A stretch of 64,000 nt of DNA, from contig NZ_JABAIK010000005.1 in assembly GCF_012641465.1 (NCBI RefSeq), positions 186,001 to 250,000 of the forward strand. Reading direction: 5' to 3'. Source of the stretch: Vibrio agarilyticus. GTDB taxonomy: Bacteria; Pseudomonadota; Gammaproteobacteria; Enterobacterales; Vibrionaceae. Position 1 is the first letter of the stretch. Each line of letters begins with the position of its first letter. This document shows positions 26,496 to 36,526 of the stretch, in pieces. The translations under genes and the position numbers were made by a program. The notes under the pieces were generated by a model, which saw only the letters and a program-made list of their open reading frames with translations, was not told the origin of the DNA and made no database searches.

Positions 26496-26595
26496 GGAAT
26501 AAAAATCATCGATAAATTCGTTAAGCCCTGATTGTAACGCTAATCATCTGTAAGATGCGAGTGAACTCAGTTCATTTTCGCTGCAAGGAGTGTAC

Positions 26596-27414
26596 ATGGA
26601 AGATCCAACTACGATCAGACTCAGCGTGTTTGGCATAGTATTGCTACTGTGCCTCGCATGGGAGCTTCAGGCTCCTCGCCGACCTCTTACGCAGGGCAAA
26701 AGCTACCGATGGCTCAACAATCTCAGCCTTGTTGCCATCGGAGCGCTGACAGTAAATGTGATTCTGCCGCTTGCGGCGTTTCAAGCGGCCTTAATAGCAC
26801 AGACCCATCAATGGGGGTTGTTCAATTGGCCAGATGGAGCTTTAAATCAAGCCGTTCCGTGGGTTGCCGTAATCATTGCTGTCATTGTGTTTGATTGTGC
26901 TATTTACTGGCAGCACCGCGGATTTCACCGAATTTCATGGTTATGGCGCTTACATCGAATGCATCATGCCGATCTTGACATCGATGCGAGTACCGGGCTG
27001 CGCTTTCATCCGCTCGAAATTGTACTGTCAATGCTCTACAAAATCGCTCTGGTCTTTGCGCTTGGCGCTCCACCGATCTCAGTCGTCATTTTTGAAGTGT
27101 TGTTGAATGCTTGTGCTCTGTTTAACCACAGTAACGGCTATCTTGACTCGGCATTTGATCGCAAGCTTCGCCGCTTTCTTGTTACACCGGATATGCATCG
27201 AGTCCATCACTCGATGCACCTTAATGAAACTCACAGTAACTTTGGTTTTTGTCTCTCTATCTGGGATCGTATTTTTCAAAGCTACTGTCCAACTCCGAAA
27301 GATGGCCATGATTCAATGACAATTGGCCTTGCCACTTTTCGCGATCCACAGGAACTTCGAATTGACAAATTGCTCACTCAACCTTTTCGTCATTCTAGGA
27401 CGCAAGATGACTAG
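26596..27414 (+). CDS. Sterol desaturase / fatty acid hydroxylase family membrane protein
   Basis: A 272-aa membrane-bound di-iron oxygenase-like protein. Four hydrophobic segments are visible: near residues 10-25, 42-68, 85-103 ([19 protein letters not shown]) and 145-175. The histidine clusters that bind iron are HRGFH, HRMHH, FHPLE, FNHSNG and [18 protein letters not shown], in family order. The ATG at 26596 follows AAGGAG by five bases; an in-frame GTG just upstream overlaps that site and is less likely. Substrate is unknown; hydroxylation of a lipid is inferred from the family. The gene stands alone and its last 20 bases overlap the convergent chemoreceptor gene. Confidence 0.87.
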   Translation: MEDPTTIRLSVFGIVLLLCLAWELQAPRRPLTQGKSYRWLNNLSLVAIGALTVNVILPLAAFQAALIAQTHQWGLFNWPDGALNQAVPWVAVIIAVIVFDCAIYWQHRGFHRISWLWRLHRMHHADLDIDASTGLRFHPLEIVLSMLYKIALVFALGAPPISVVIFEVLLNACALFNHSNGYLDSAFDRKLRRFLVTPDMHRVHHSMHLNETHSNFGFCLSIWDRIFQSYCPTPKDGHDSMTIGLATFRDPQELRIDKLLTQPFRHSRTQDD

Positions 27415-29449
27415 ACAACTGATACTTGTGTAACATTGCCTGCTGATGCCCGGCTATGTCTGCGACATTTTCCGAGCTTTCAACCATGGAAGCCAGTTGC
27501 AGCTTGGTATGATCGCCTTGTTGAGAGATGAGGGTTATCGCTTGACTTACATCGATTGTTGCGCGCTCTTGCTCTTCAGTCGCCACGGAAATTCGCTCGG
27601 CTTGCGCTAAAATATCATCCACTGAACGTTCGATGTCACTAAAAACCAACTTGACTGCTTGACTTGCCTCAAGTGCCTCACTCATTTCTCGCCGAGAGTC
27701 CATTACCGCTTGGCGACTTTTCGCGGCAGCTTCAATCAATTCCGCCATAATGTCACGAATATTGGTCGTCTGTTGGCTTGTGTCCTTGGCTAATTTGCGA
27801 ACTTCATCGGCAACGACCGCAAACCCTCGCCCTTGCTCCCCGGCTCGTGCGGCTTCGATCGCGGCATTGAGCGCCAGCAAATTGGTGTTGTCTGCAATAC
27901 CACTGATTAAATCCACCATTTCACGAATTTCACTAACTCGCTGTTCCAACTGCATCATGGCCGTCTCATTGATGTTTAATGACGATTCCAAGAGCTGTAA
28001 ACGCTGGTTACTGCGCTCAACAACTGCAACACCAGCGCGGGTTCCGGTATTAGCCAGTTTGGCATTTTCAAAACTTGCCGTAGTGATCGTCGCAATTTCC
28101 TTGGTTGAGGTTGCCAATTGAGTGACATTGGCGACCATAGTGCTCAGGGACTGATTTTGCTTTTCGATGCTTCGATAAGATTCATCGGCAGCGCCAGCAC
28201 TAACCTCGGCCATTTGATATAAGGTTTCACAATTTTGCGTTACCATCGCGATTGAATCATGGGTACTTTCCATGACCACATTCAGCTGGTTTGCGATAAC
28301 TTTCATCTCAAACGGACCTACTAGCGGGGCACGCTGAGAGAGATCATGATTTGTCAGTTGAGTTAACTGAGCGGTAATGCCTTTAATTCCACGCTTTATC
28401 CAGCGGCGTAGTCGATACCATGCCAGAACCACGATAGTGACAATAATCAACCCTGTCCCCACCAGCATAACAACAAGATCGGATATCGTGTCAGAAACAA
28501 TTTTTTCACTTTTACTGATGCCTCTGTTCGCCGCATCAGAAATGTCATTCAGTTGCTGTATTGTTTGATCAACCAGCTGAGCGACTTGGTCTAACTGATG
28601 CTTTTGCGCTTGACGACGCGTTAACTGTACTAAAATTTGCTTGAGTACACCGTCATCTTGGAACCCGGCTGTGACCATCTGATACGGCGCGCTTAAACTG
28701 GCAAACTCGTCAATTTCTGGATACCACTCTTTAAAGTCATCGTAGGCTAAATTAATTCCCGCAAGACGATTGCGCATCTCTTTATACTCTTGATCAGCAA
28801 GCGCAGCCGATTGATTCATCATCAAAACCATAAACGTGCTTTCCATCGAACTTGCGCTGGAGTTAAAACGATTTGCCGCGTCTTGCGCTTCTGGATTGTC
28901 AAAAGCCAAAAATGAGCTAATACGAATCATCTCTGGTCCTATCGAGCTCAATCCATAACGAAAGCTTGGGATTTGCTCATCAATACTTGCCTGAGACGTC
29001 AGTAAATCACGCTGGGCACGAAAAGCCTTATCCGATACGTTAGCCAAAAGCTCAATCGCTGTGACCAATTGCTCTTGCTCGGCTCGTTTAATCGTGCCGT
29101 TAAATTCAGACTCAGCGGCAGCAATAGAGGCCATGAGCTGTCGATTTTGTCGAGTAAGGGATTCAAGTTGCTCTTCTATTGGCGCTAGCTGTTCAAGATT
29201 TTCTCTGGTCGCAGCGAAGTTTAGCCATTTCACCTGCTCAAGAATTGACTGTGTCAGCTGGGCATTTACAACAAATAGAGGCAGTGCGCCAGTAGCCAGC
29301 TTATCAAATTGACCTTCAACTTGATCAACACCTCGGTACGTCACTGAAGATAATGCGATAACTAAAATAATTAGTGTGAGAAAAATGCCACTGACCGTCT
29401 GCAGCAGTGAGAGTGAAAAACGCGATTTTTTTTCCATGTGAGCGAACAT
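27395..29449 (-). CDS. Methyl-accepting chemotaxis protein
   Basis: A 684-aa chemoreceptor. An N-terminal membrane helix ([17 protein letters not shown]) is followed by a long, mostly helical periplasmic domain (about 40-325), the second helix [21 protein letters not shown], a HAMP linker and the cytoplasmic signalling coiled coil. The conserved hairpin tip reads [20 protein letters not shown] followed by [20 protein letters not shown]. The ligand domain resembles helical-bundle sensors rather than Cache. Two in-frame ATGs (29449 and 29437) are possible; neither has a clear ribosome site. No CheR-docking pentapeptide is seen at the C-terminus. Ligand unknown. Confidence 0.92.
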   Translation of the reverse strand: MFAHMEKKSRFSLSLLQTVSGIFLTLIILVIALSSVTYRGVDQVEGQFDKLATGALPLFVVNAQLTQSILEQVKWLNFAATRENLEQLAPIEEQLESLTRQNRQLMASIAAAESEFNGTIKRAEQEQLVTAIELLANVSDKAFRAQRDLLTSQASIDEQIPSFRYGLSSIGPEMIRISSFLAFDNPEAQDAANRFNSSASSMESTFMVLMMNQSAALADQEYKEMRNRLAGINLAYDDFKEWYPEIDEFASLSAPYQMVTAGFQDDGVLKQILVQLTRRQAQKHQLDQVAQLVDQTIQQLNDISDAANRGISKSEKIVSDTISDLVVMLVGTGLIIVTIVVLAWYRLRRWIKRGIKGITAQLTQLTNHDLSQRAPLVGPFEMKVIANQLNVVMESTHDSIAMVTQNCETLYQMAEVSAGAADESYRSIEKQNQSLSTMVANVTQLATSTKEIATITTASFENAKLANTGTRAGVAVVERSNQRLQLLESSLNINETAMMQLEQRVSEIREMVDLISGIADNTNLLALNAAIEAARAGEQGRGFAVVADEVRKLAKDTSQQTTNIRDIMAELIEAAAKSRQAVMDSRREMSEALEASQAVKLVFSDIERSVDDILAQAERISVATEEQERATIDVSQAITLISQQGDHTKLQLASMVESSENVADIAGHQQAMLHKYQLSSHLAS

Positions 29450-29820
29450 CCATTGACAAAATTTAGCGCGAGGCGCTTTAAAACGTCAGCAATGGTACGG
29501 TTCGCATGTTACACAATTGTTTCAGTATGCGTTATCAATCTAATAAAACACACCTTATATGCAATTGATTTAACAATGAATTTTGCGGCATTTATGCTTA
29601 AACGACAGAGCATTAGGCGGCACATCGAATAAAATAAGATTAGAAAAGTATGATGTTATTTGACTTCAATCGAATTGTATTAAAAACACTATTCGTTGTA
29701 GATATATCCAAACAACTTGAGGATGCAGATTTATGGTAGTGAGGTTAGATGTGAAGAGTGGGTTAAGGTGAGAAGGTTCACTCAAAGATAGAATGAACCG
29801 AAATCGTATGATTTAAAAAC
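29450..29820. other. Intergenic region with an ERIC-type left-end fragment
   Basis: About 370 bases, AT-rich, upstream of the chemoreceptor gene. At 29700-29732 is a decayed left arm of the repeat (ATATATCCAAACAACTTGAG then GATGCAGAT). No other gene, hairpin or repeat is recognised. Confidence 0.55.
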
Positions 29821-30165
29821 TTAATCGTAGGTGGTCACTGCATTATCAAACAAATTTTTTACTAAAGCGACGTACTCATCTAAAAACGAAATTTGTTCAT
29901 TACTGGCCTTTTTGCGCCAAACGCCAGCTAAAATTTCCGATAAATCTTCCACCACTGAGTCCGCCTCTTTGAGCAATTGAAAGCGCACGGTTGTGTGCAT
30001 TGATGGGTTTTGTTCAAACACGGCCATAATATTTGACGAAATCATGTCGGTTACGACATCCTCAACGGTTTCTGTATCGGTACTACCTTCCTCTACCAGA
30101 AACACATCAAAATTATCAGTCAAATACTCAATTAACGCATTGTAACCTTCCGTTTCGACAACCAC
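29821..30165 (-). CDS. Small acidic protein, probably DUF3802 family
   Basis: A 114-aa acidic, mainly helical protein without signal peptide or membrane segment (starts MVVETEGYNALIEYLTDNFD). I recognise it as the Vibrio/Shewanella-type DUF3802 family with moderate certainty. No function is known to me. It lies on the minus strand between the receptor gene and the cyclase/receiver pair, but separate gaps of about 150 and 370 bases make co-transcription uncertain. A GGGGGTAA stretch precedes the ATG as a plausible ribosome site. Confidence 0.68.
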   Translation of the reverse strand: MVVETEGYNALIEYLTDNFDVFLVEEGSTDTETVEDVVTDMISSNIMAVFEQNPSMHTTVRFQLLKEADSVVEDLSEILAGVWRKKASNEQISFLDEYVALVKNLFDNAVTTYD

Positions 30166-30318
30166 GTTACCCCCAAATCATACAAAAAAGAAATCGATAC
30201 CCAAAATGTTTCTGTCACAAAGTAATATATAAACGGCAATCAAAGCTTGGTTATACTAAGATAATACTGTTATTGTTGCAGTAAAATGAAATGAAAAAGT
30301 GATCTGAATCAAGTATGT

Positions 30319-31278
30319 TTAATCGATAATCGTCGTCTGATTACGGCCATTTTCTTTGGAGTGATAAAGAGCACGATCCACTTTTTTTAACCAATCAATG
30401 TGACTCAGCATATTACTTCGATATTCACACACGCCGAGACTAACGGTAAAGCGGATCAACTTACCATCAACATTCAAAATTTCTGCGGCGATCCGCTTTC
30501 GTAAACGTTCGGCAAAATATTTTGCTTGGTCCGCCGTTGTATTAGGAAGAAGCACCGTAAACTCTTCACCGCCATAACGGCCACAAAAATCACTGACACG
30601 AGCGGTTTTTCGAAGCACATCAGCGGTATATTTAATCACTTCATCGCCCGCATTGTGACCATAGGTATCATTAATTTTCTTAAAGTGGTCAATATCGAAA
30701 ATGACTAAACTGCTTTTGCCTTCGATAAACTGACGTAAATTGTATTCATCTCTAAGCTTTTGTTCCCAAAATGCTCGATTTAGCAGCCCAGTTAACCCAT
30801 CTTTGCGGCTGATATCGGAAAGGTGTTGATTGGTTTCGCGTAAATGAATTTTATTCAGCGCAATTTCGGAAACATCATTGATTTGCAGTGCGATATGGCC
30901 TATCTCACCAGATAAGTCTCGCAACGGAGTAATCACAACATCTTGGTACATATAACTGCTGCCGTGGGATACAGGGGAGAAATTGTGAAATCGAAATAAA
31001 TAAGGTCGATTTTCCCAACTTGAAAACGTTCTTGTTTCCAAGGTTAGCGCAGTTTTAACACGGTTTTTTAACCACTCTTGCGGTAAGTCAGGCACCGCAT
31101 CAAATAAATTTTTCCCAATGATATCTTGTGACAGTACGCCGCTGTACGATTGCATAAAGCTGTTCCATACCGACACAACATAATCGCGATCAAGTACCAC
31201 TAAGCCTGCATCCATAGTATCAAGAATTTGTGTAACCCAATGAAACTCACTTATATTTAGGGTTATCTCCGAATTCAT
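30319..31278 (-). CDS. PAS-GGDEF diguanylate cyclase
   Basis: A 319-aa soluble cyclase that should make cyclic di-GMP from GTP. A PAS domain occupies about residues 12-140 (ILDTMDAGLVVLDRDYVVSVWN) and is followed by a GGDEF domain. The active-site signature is GGEEF at 236-240, and the product-inhibition site RxxD is present as RVSD at 227-230, with metal-binding D195 and the GHNAGDEV segment intact. No membrane segment is seen, so it senses a cytoplasmic cue. Its ATG overlaps the stop of the upstream receiver-CheC gene by four bases, so the two are made together and probably act in one pathway. Confidence 0.9.
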   Translation of the reverse strand: MNSEITLNISEFHWVTQILDTMDAGLVVLDRDYVVSVWNSFMQSYSGVLSQDIIGKNLFDAVPDLPQEWLKNRVKTALTLETRTFSSWENRPYLFRFHNFSPVSHGSSYMYQDVVITPLRDLSGEIGHIALQINDVSEIALNKIHLRETNQHLSDISRKDGLTGLLNRAFWEQKLRDEYNLRQFIEGKSSLVIFDIDHFKKINDTYGHNAGDEVIKYTADVLRKTARVSDFCGRYGGEEFTVLLPNTTADQAKYFAERLRKRIAAEILNVDGKLIRFTVSLGVCEYRSNMLSHIDWLKKVDRALYHSKENGRNQTTIID

Positions 31279-32252
31279 AACACCTCCACAATACGATAGA
31301 TAATATCGACCGATGTCTTATCCAGTAAAAATAAAACTTCACACTCGAAATCCAGGTTTTCTGCGAAATAAGTGTATTCGATGGTAAACAACTCTTCACT
31401 TTCTCGTAAAGTGGCATCTGGTGCAGTTAATGTTTCGATAATCGCAGGTTGTCGCAGAGAAAACACCAAATCCAATTGATTGCCAAGTGACGTTAGAAAT
31501 GACGATACCAGCATATTTGATATATTGAGCAGTACTTCATTATGAGTACTGAAATCAAGACAATCGCCAAGGCGCTCACCGACTCGCTCAATATCACTGC
31601 CTCGTAAACAGACTAAGGCTTCACCATGAACTCCCCCGCCGACAAAGCGTTGAGTAACGGCTTCCGAATTCGGACGATTTAAAACATCGACCAGCGTCAT
31701 TTGCAATTCGCCCGTGGTGAGCGGCCCAACCTGAGGTTCAGGTAACTGAATAAACTCATGCATATGATCGGAAATAATCGCGGCGCCTTTACCAAGAGCA
31801 ACATTAGTCAGTTCTCTGAACTTCGCTAATGACGAAATTGGAGACGTAGCACCTTGATGATTCACAGGTGTTTGACGCTCAAGTGAACCGACAAATTGCA
31901 GACCTAGAGCATCAAAAAGATCAGCCACTTCTTCATTACGAAACGGTTTAGACACAAATGCCTTTGCGCCTAAAGCTAAACAGCGTTGCTGTGACTCGCG
32001 CTGGACATCACCGGAGACTACAATGACCTCCGTGTGATAATTACTCACTGGCAGAGTGCGCAGAACATCAAAGCCATCCATCACTGGCATGGTGAGATCG
32101 AGAAATAATACATCAATGTTATGTTCCATCATGAGCTGAAGCGCTTCACGACCATTTTCGGCCTGAAGTAACTCTGTTTCAGCAGTCTGTACTATCGAGC
32201 ACAAAATCGACTTTCGCGCGAGCGCGGAATCATCGCATATGAGTATTTTCAT
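31275..32252 (-). CDS. Response regulator with CheC-like phosphatase domain
   Basis: A 325-aa protein. Residues 1-118 are a receiver domain with D7/D8, phospho-acceptor D52 in FLDLTMPVMDG, and K102. Residues about 140-325 resemble the CheC/CheX/FliY phosphatase fold. The first active-site motif is kept (E147xxN150 in FRELTNVALGKGA), while the second, pseudosymmetric motif has Asn at the Glu position (N243xxN246 in LLNISNMLVSSFL). A TTG further upstream is in frame, but the ATG at 32252 starts at the receiver. It overlaps the PAS-GGDEF gene by four bases. Likely role: CheY-P dephosphorylation or self-regulated signalling feeding the cyclase; this is inference. Confidence 0.85.
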   Translation of the reverse strand: MKILICDDSALARKSILCSIVQTAETELLQAENGREALQLMMEHNIDVLFLDLTMPVMDGFDVLRTLPVSNYHTEVIVVSGDVQRESQQRCLALGAKAFVSKPFRNEEVADLFDALGLQFVGSLERQTPVNHQGATSPISSLAKFRELTNVALGKGAAIISDHMHEFIQLPEPQVGPLTTGELQMTLVDVLNRPNSEAVTQRFVGGGVHGEALVCLRGSDIERVGERLGDCLDFSTHNEVLLNISNMLVSSFLTSLGNQLDLVFSLRQPAIIETLTAPDATLRESEELFTIEYTYFAENLDFECEVLFLLDKTSVDIIYRIVEVL

Positions 32253-32479
32253 CGAAATTTCTGGAACCAACCTCAAAGTTATATCATCTTCTTAAATTAC
32301 TTTTAGCTCAATGCTTTATTTTTCATAATCCTCAGGAGATAGATCTGTTTCACAATTATAAGGTTTGGATCGCTTTCATAACATGGCATTGTGAGAAATT
32401 TGCTCGGGTACCCAATTTTGGAAATTTCCAGTCGGATACACTAAGGTGAAGAAGCGTTTCTCTCTCTAGTGAGGTCATT

Positions 32480-33346
32480 ATGTGGCAAGCAATCTCCCAA
32501 CAACTTTCAGAGACGTTGCAATTTGACTTTAATATTGATGAACGCATCGCTATCGATGGGGGTGACATTAATCAATGTTACATGCTGTCAGACGGCGAGG
32601 AGCGTTACTTCATCAAAATTAACGAACGGCGCCACCGCGTGGTATTTGAGGCTGAAGCTCGAAATTTAGCTGCGCTTCGTGCAAGTTCGACTCTATTTGT
32701 TCCAGAATTTGTCGCAACAGGTGCAACTGGAGAGCGCGCCTTTATTATTCTTAATTACATTCCAACACGCGCATTGGCGTTAGACAGTGACAGCATCAAA
32801 CTCGGCGAGCAATTAGCACGATTGCATCTGTGGGGCGAACAGAAAGAGTACGGTTTTGATGAAGACAACTACATTGGCACAACATTGCAGCCCAATAGTT
32901 GGCATAAACGTTGGTCGAGTTTTTTTTCTGAACAGCGAGTGGGCTGGCAATTACAGCTTTTGAAAGAGAAAGGCGTTGTATTTGCCGACATCGACGACCT
33001 AATCCAACTCATCGAAAAACAGCTGGCAGGACATCAACCTACACCATCACTTCTTCATGGAAATCTGTGCCAAGGCAATACATCGAGTTCCCCGTTTGGA
33101 CCACTTTGTTTTAATCCATCAAGCTACTGGGGCGACCGAGAGTGTGACATTGCCATGACTCAGCTGTTTAAACCATTTTCTGACTCTTTTTACGCCAGCT
33201 ATCAATCTGTTGCCCCTTTAGATAGTGGCTTTATTGCAAGGCAACCAGTTTATAACCTCTACCACCTGTTAAATCATTGCCTGCTGTTTGGGGGCGAGTA
33301 TATTAATCAGACAAACGACCATATCCGCCACTTACTTGCGCGCTAA
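32480..33346 (+). CDS. Fructosamine kinase-family protein, catalytic aspartates replaced (YniA-like)
   Basis: A 288-aa homologue of E. coli YniA and of the fructosamine-3-kinase/APH fold. It matches along its length (MWQAISQQLSE, WHKRWSSFFSEQRVGWQLQL, YWGDRECDIAM). The ATP-site lysine is kept (YFIKIN), as is the helix Glu (FEAEARN). However, the catalytic loop HGDLWxGN reads HGNLCQGN with Asn at 195, and the metal-binding DPA motif reads FNPSSYWGDRE with Asn at 212. Both changes are GAT-to-AAT type codons (33062 and 33113). The gene is otherwise intact with a GAGG ribosome site, so it may encode a pseudokinase or an enzyme with altered chemistry. Confidence 0.88.
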   Translation: MWQAISQQLSETLQFDFNIDERIAIDGGDINQCYMLSDGEERYFIKINERRHRVVFEAEARNLAALRASSTLFVPEFVATGATGERAFIILNYIPTRALALDSDSIKLGEQLARLHLWGEQKEYGFDEDNYIGTTLQPNSWHKRWSSFFSEQRVGWQLQLLKEKGVVFADIDDLIQLIEKQLAGHQPTPSLLHGNLCQGNTSSSPFGPLCFNPSSYWGDRECDIAMTQLFKPFSDSFYASYQSVAPLDSGFIARQPVYNLYHLLNHCLLFGGEYINQTNDHIRHLLAR

Positions 33347-33572
33347 AGCAGAACCTACTACGACTTTAAGTTTCATTTGTATTAATAGTGAGGATGAGTT
33401 CAAATTTTGTACTTATTTAAGCGCGGATAACAACTTCGTTCCTCATACTCGATTTGAGGGGCATGGCACACCTTTGATGTTGTCGTTGTCAAATCAGAAT
33501 CGATACTCGAACAAACATCGCATTAGTTTTTTCGCGTAATTTGAGTATCGCTAACACGTGGGGAACCGAAGT

Positions 33573-33776
33573 ATGCGCAATTTCTCGGAACGTAATGTTG
33601 AGTGTCCGCACTGCGGACACGCGATTTCACTAACACTTGATGCAAGCAATGGTAGCCAAGATTTTTACGATGACTGCCCGGCATGCTGCAACGCTATTCA
33701 CCTCAATATGGTTGTTGACGAATTGCATGACGAAGTGCAGTTGTTCATTGACGCCGATGATGAGCAAGTTTTTTAA
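33573..33776 (+). CDS. CPXCG-motif cysteine-rich zinc-ribbon protein
   Basis: A 67-aa small protein with two cysteine pairs suited to one zinc: CPHCG near residues 11-15 and CPACC near 38-42, followed by an acidic tail (VQLFIDADDEQVF). It belongs to the CPXCG cysteine-rich family of unknown function. An in-frame GTG at 33558 exists, but the ATG at 33573 is preceded by GGGGAA at a good distance. It lies between the fructosamine-kinase homologue and riboflavin synthase. Confidence 0.8.
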   Translation: MRNFSERNVECPHCGHAISLTLDASNGSQDFYDDCPACCNAIHLNMVVDELHDEVQLFIDADDEQVF

Positions 33777-33852
33777 CTTGCGCCACCGTTGAGTCTCGTC
33801 AAGATACATGATTGACCTTTCGAATGTTTGTCGCTCAAAAGGTCAACATCCA

Positions 33853-34479
33853 CTAGCTGCGCTGAGCAAGAACGCGCTCAACAGTGTCGACGATCGCCTG
33901 CGTTTGAGGGTCAAATTCAATGTTGACTTTATCCCCTACAACTCGTCGCCCAAACAGCGTGCGCGATAACGTTTCTGGAATCAAATGCACGCAAAAATGA
34001 GCCAACGGCGATGCGGCATCACTCTTAACCTCACCAATCGTCAATGAACAGCCATCGATCCCAATGTAACCTTTTTCAAGTACATATTTGGCCATTCCTA
34101 GCGGAATGCTAAACCAAATTGCACGGTTATTGGGCGTATTAATTACATCAACAATATCGGCTTGCAATGTGATGTGGCCAGACATGTTATGGCCGCCGAT
34201 TTCGTCGCCGATTCTGGCCGCACGTTCAATATTAACAAAATCGCCAACTTGCAACCGTCCCAAGTTAGTAAGACGCAACGTGGCTTGCATCAAATCAAAA
34301 GAGACCAGCTCGCCATCCATTCGAGTCACGGTCAGACAACAGCCATTGTGCGCAACAGACGCGCCAATCGCGAGCCCAGCAGACCACTCAGGCTCAAAGC
34401 GTAATGTGTGAGTTTGAAACTGCTCCTTCTTATCAATTCCAACTAATTGCGCCATACCTTTTACGATGCCTGTGAACAT
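33853..34479 (-). CDS. ribE: Riboflavin synthase alpha subunit
   Basis: Last step of riboflavin synthesis: two 6,7-dimethyl-8-ribityllumazine molecules give riboflavin. The 208-aa protein has the two lumazine-binding repeats. The first is MFTGIVKGMAQLV with VAHNGCCLTVT and VNIERA; the second has MSGHITLQADIVDV with GYIGIDGCSLTIGEV and VNIEFDPQTQAIVDTVERV. It is divergent from norM, as in E. coli. No FMN (RFN) riboswitch is visible in the upstream 290 bases. In E. coli the same gene is called ribC or ribE. Confidence 0.94.
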   Translation of the reverse strand: MFTGIVKGMAQLVGIDKKEQFQTHTLRFEPEWSAGLAIGASVAHNGCCLTVTRMDGELVSFDLMQATLRLTNLGRLQVGDFVNIERAARIGDEIGGHNMSGHITLQADIVDVINTPNNRAIWFSIPLGMAKYVLEKGYIGIDGCSLTIGEVKSDAASPLAHFCVHLIPETLSRTLFGRRVVGDKVNIEFDPQTQAIVDTVERVLAQRS

Positions 34480-34774
34480 TCAATTCCTCTCAAATTTTAT
34501 GGATAAAAAGTCAACATTTGATTATTATCAGCCGGCAAACGATGACGCACTCCCATGAGAGCGTCAAGTCGCTTATCTGTCTGTGCACGTAAGTTCCACA
34601 GAATGACCTTATTTACTTGATGATCCTACCATAGAGTGCCATCGACGCAGTGTATGATATTCATCGTTTGCTACACATTAGGGTATCACCCATTAAGTTT
34701 TGCCGGGTAACACTGACCTACCCCGCCCTTCTAGAACCTATTTTTCCAAACCGGTTCTTTTTCTGGAGTTTCTC

Positions 34775-36142
34775 GTGCACCGTTATAAAGAAGAAGCTCG
34801 CGGCTTAATTAAGCTTGCGACTCCCGTTCTTATTGCTTCTGCCGCTCAAACCGGTATGGGTTTTGTGGATACCGTGATGGCTGGTGGCGTTAGCGCCATC
34901 GATATGGCGGCCGTTTCGGTTGCAGCCAGTATCTGGCTACCATCGATTTTATTTGGAATTGGGTTGTTAATGGCCTTGGTGCCTGTCGTCGCGCAACTTA
35001 ACGGCGCAGGACGTCAATCTCGCATTCCATTTGAGATCCAGCAAGGGGCTTTTCTTGCCTTGCTCATTAGTGTACCGATTGTACTGGTACTGCTACAAAC
35101 GGAATTCATTCTAAGTATCATGGATGTACATGCAGAAATGGGCGCTAAAACCATGGGTTATATTCATGCCGTCGCTTTTGCTGTACCTGCTTATCTGTTA
35201 TTTCAAGCACTACGCAGTTTTACCGATGGCATGTCAATGACCAAACCCGCTATGGTGATTGGTTTTATTGGCTTGTTACTGAACATTCCCCTTAACTGGA
35301 TGTTTGTTTATGGCAAATTAGGTATGCCCGCGCTTGGCGGCGTTGGTTGTGGTGTCGCGACTGCCATTGTCTATTGGGCAATGTTCCTTATGCTACTCAC
35401 CTACGTCATCAGCAGCAAAAAATTAGCTAAAATTAAACTATTTGAACAGTTTCATCCATTGCAGTGGCGCGAGCAAGTACGTTTGTTCCGTTTAGGTTTT
35501 CCGGTTGCTGCCGCTCTGTTCTTTGAAGTCACCTTGTTTGCGGTTGTTGCACTTTTAGTAGCGCCGCTTGGCCCGACGGTGGTTGCAGCGCATCAAGTCG
35601 CACTTAACTTTTCATCATTGCTCTTTATTATGCCAATGAGCATTGGCGCTGCAGTCAGTATTCGTGTCGGTTACAAACTGGGACAATCGACCACCGAAGG
35701 GGCGCGTATCGCATCTCATGTTGGTTTATTGGTTGGATTTACCGCAGCAATCCTTTCGGGCGCGATGACGATACTATTCCGTGAGCAAATTACCGCACTT
35801 TATACCGACAGCCCCGAAGTAGTGGCACTCGCAACGCAGCTTTTGATCTTTTCTGCGGTCTATCAATGCGCTGATTCGATTCAAGTCATCGCAGCTGGCG
35901 CGCTTCGTGGTTATAAAGACATGCGAGCTATCTTCAATCGTACCTTTATTGCGTATTGGCTGGTTGGTTTGCCAAGTGGTCATATTCTTGGTGCCACCGA
36001 TTGGATTGTGGAACCTATGGGAGCACAAGGCTATTGGCTCGGGTTCATTTTAGGTTTGTCCTGCGCCGCTATCATGCTTGGCAGCCGTTTGCGTTGGTTG
36101 CATAAACAAGACGACGCTTATCAATTACGCTTCGCTGATTGA
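34775..36142 (+). CDS. norM: MATE-family multidrug efflux protein NorM
   Basis: A sodium- or proton-coupled multidrug exporter of 455 aa with twelve predicted membrane segments. It follows Vibrio NorM closely: HRYKEEARGLIKLATPVL, AQTGMGFVDTVMAGGVSAID, QLNGAGRQSRIPFE, RSFTDGMSMTKPAM, LGFPVAAALFFEVTLFAVVAL, GAAVSIRVGYKLGQ and YQCADSIQVIAAGALRGYKDM. The frame is open further upstream, but the family start is the GTG at 34775, preceded by CTGGAG at seven bases. It is a single-gene unit closed by a strong terminator. Confidence 0.94.
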   Translation: MHRYKEEARGLIKLATPVLIASAAQTGMGFVDTVMAGGVSAIDMAAVSVAASIWLPSILFGIGLLMALVPVVAQLNGAGRQSRIPFEIQQGAFLALLISVPIVLVLLQTEFILSIMDVHAEMGAKTMGYIHAVAFAVPAYLLFQALRSFTDGMSMTKPAMVIGFIGLLLNIPLNWMFVYGKLGMPALGGVGCGVATAIVYWAMFLMLLTYVISSKKLAKIKLFEQFHPLQWREQVRLFRLGFPVAAALFFEVTLFAVVALLVAPLGPTVVAAHQVALNFSSLLFIMPMSIGAAVSIRVGYKLGQSTTEGARIASHVGLLVGFTAAILSGAMTILFREQITALYTDSPEVVALATQLLIFSAVYQCADSIQVIAAGALRGYKDMRAIFNRTFIAYWLVGLPSGHILGATDWIVEPMGAQGYWLGFILGLSCAAIMLGSRLRWLHKQDDAYQLRFAD

Positions 36143-36179
36143 TCGTTCTTTGCTCAAACACTCGCAGTCCAAATAGTAA

Positions 36180-36220
36180 ACGCCACGGCCATTTTGTTAT
36201 GTGCCGTGGCGTTTTTTTTC
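36180..36220 (+). terminator. Rho-independent terminator after norM
   Basis: Stem ACGCCACGGC / GCCGTGGCGT with loop CATTTTGTTATGT, followed by eight T, about 38 bases past the norM stop. Confidence 0.92.
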
Positions 36221-36248
36221 GAGGTCAACGGCGTGCTTGTACGTCATT

Positions 36249-36403
36249 TATGCCCAAATAACTTGGAAATGCAGATTGGCGGCAAGTGAATAAAACCTCT
36301 GAGCATTTCGTGAACATAGATGAACTATGTGATGATGTTTGTGAGAGCCAGCCCCTTAATTTCTTAAAGAAAATAGCTGCCACTTCAAGTTGGGCATGTA
36401 TAT
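36249..36403 (+). repeat. Full-length ERIC-type repeat
   Basis: Runs from TATGCCCAAATAACTTGGAA to CCACTTCAAGTTGGGCATGTATA, with core CTATGTGATGATGTTTGTGA. It lies between the norM terminator and the DUF3080 gene. The ends are slightly diverged (TATGCCC / GGGCATGTATA) but still complementary. Confidence 0.88.
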
Positions 36404-36526
36404 CATGTTAATATTGAACTCGCTACAGCACCACATTGTTAAAATAATTATACTTGGCCATACCCGTTCTACGTGGATTGGAAAGCGTATCACTGACTTT
36501 AATAATAACATTTAAAGGAACAGCCA

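Noticed and set aside
34480-34774. FMN riboswitch upstream of riboflavin synthase
   Set aside because: None of the conserved RFN blocks (such as AGGGGC...GGTGAAATTCC) is present on the minus strand.
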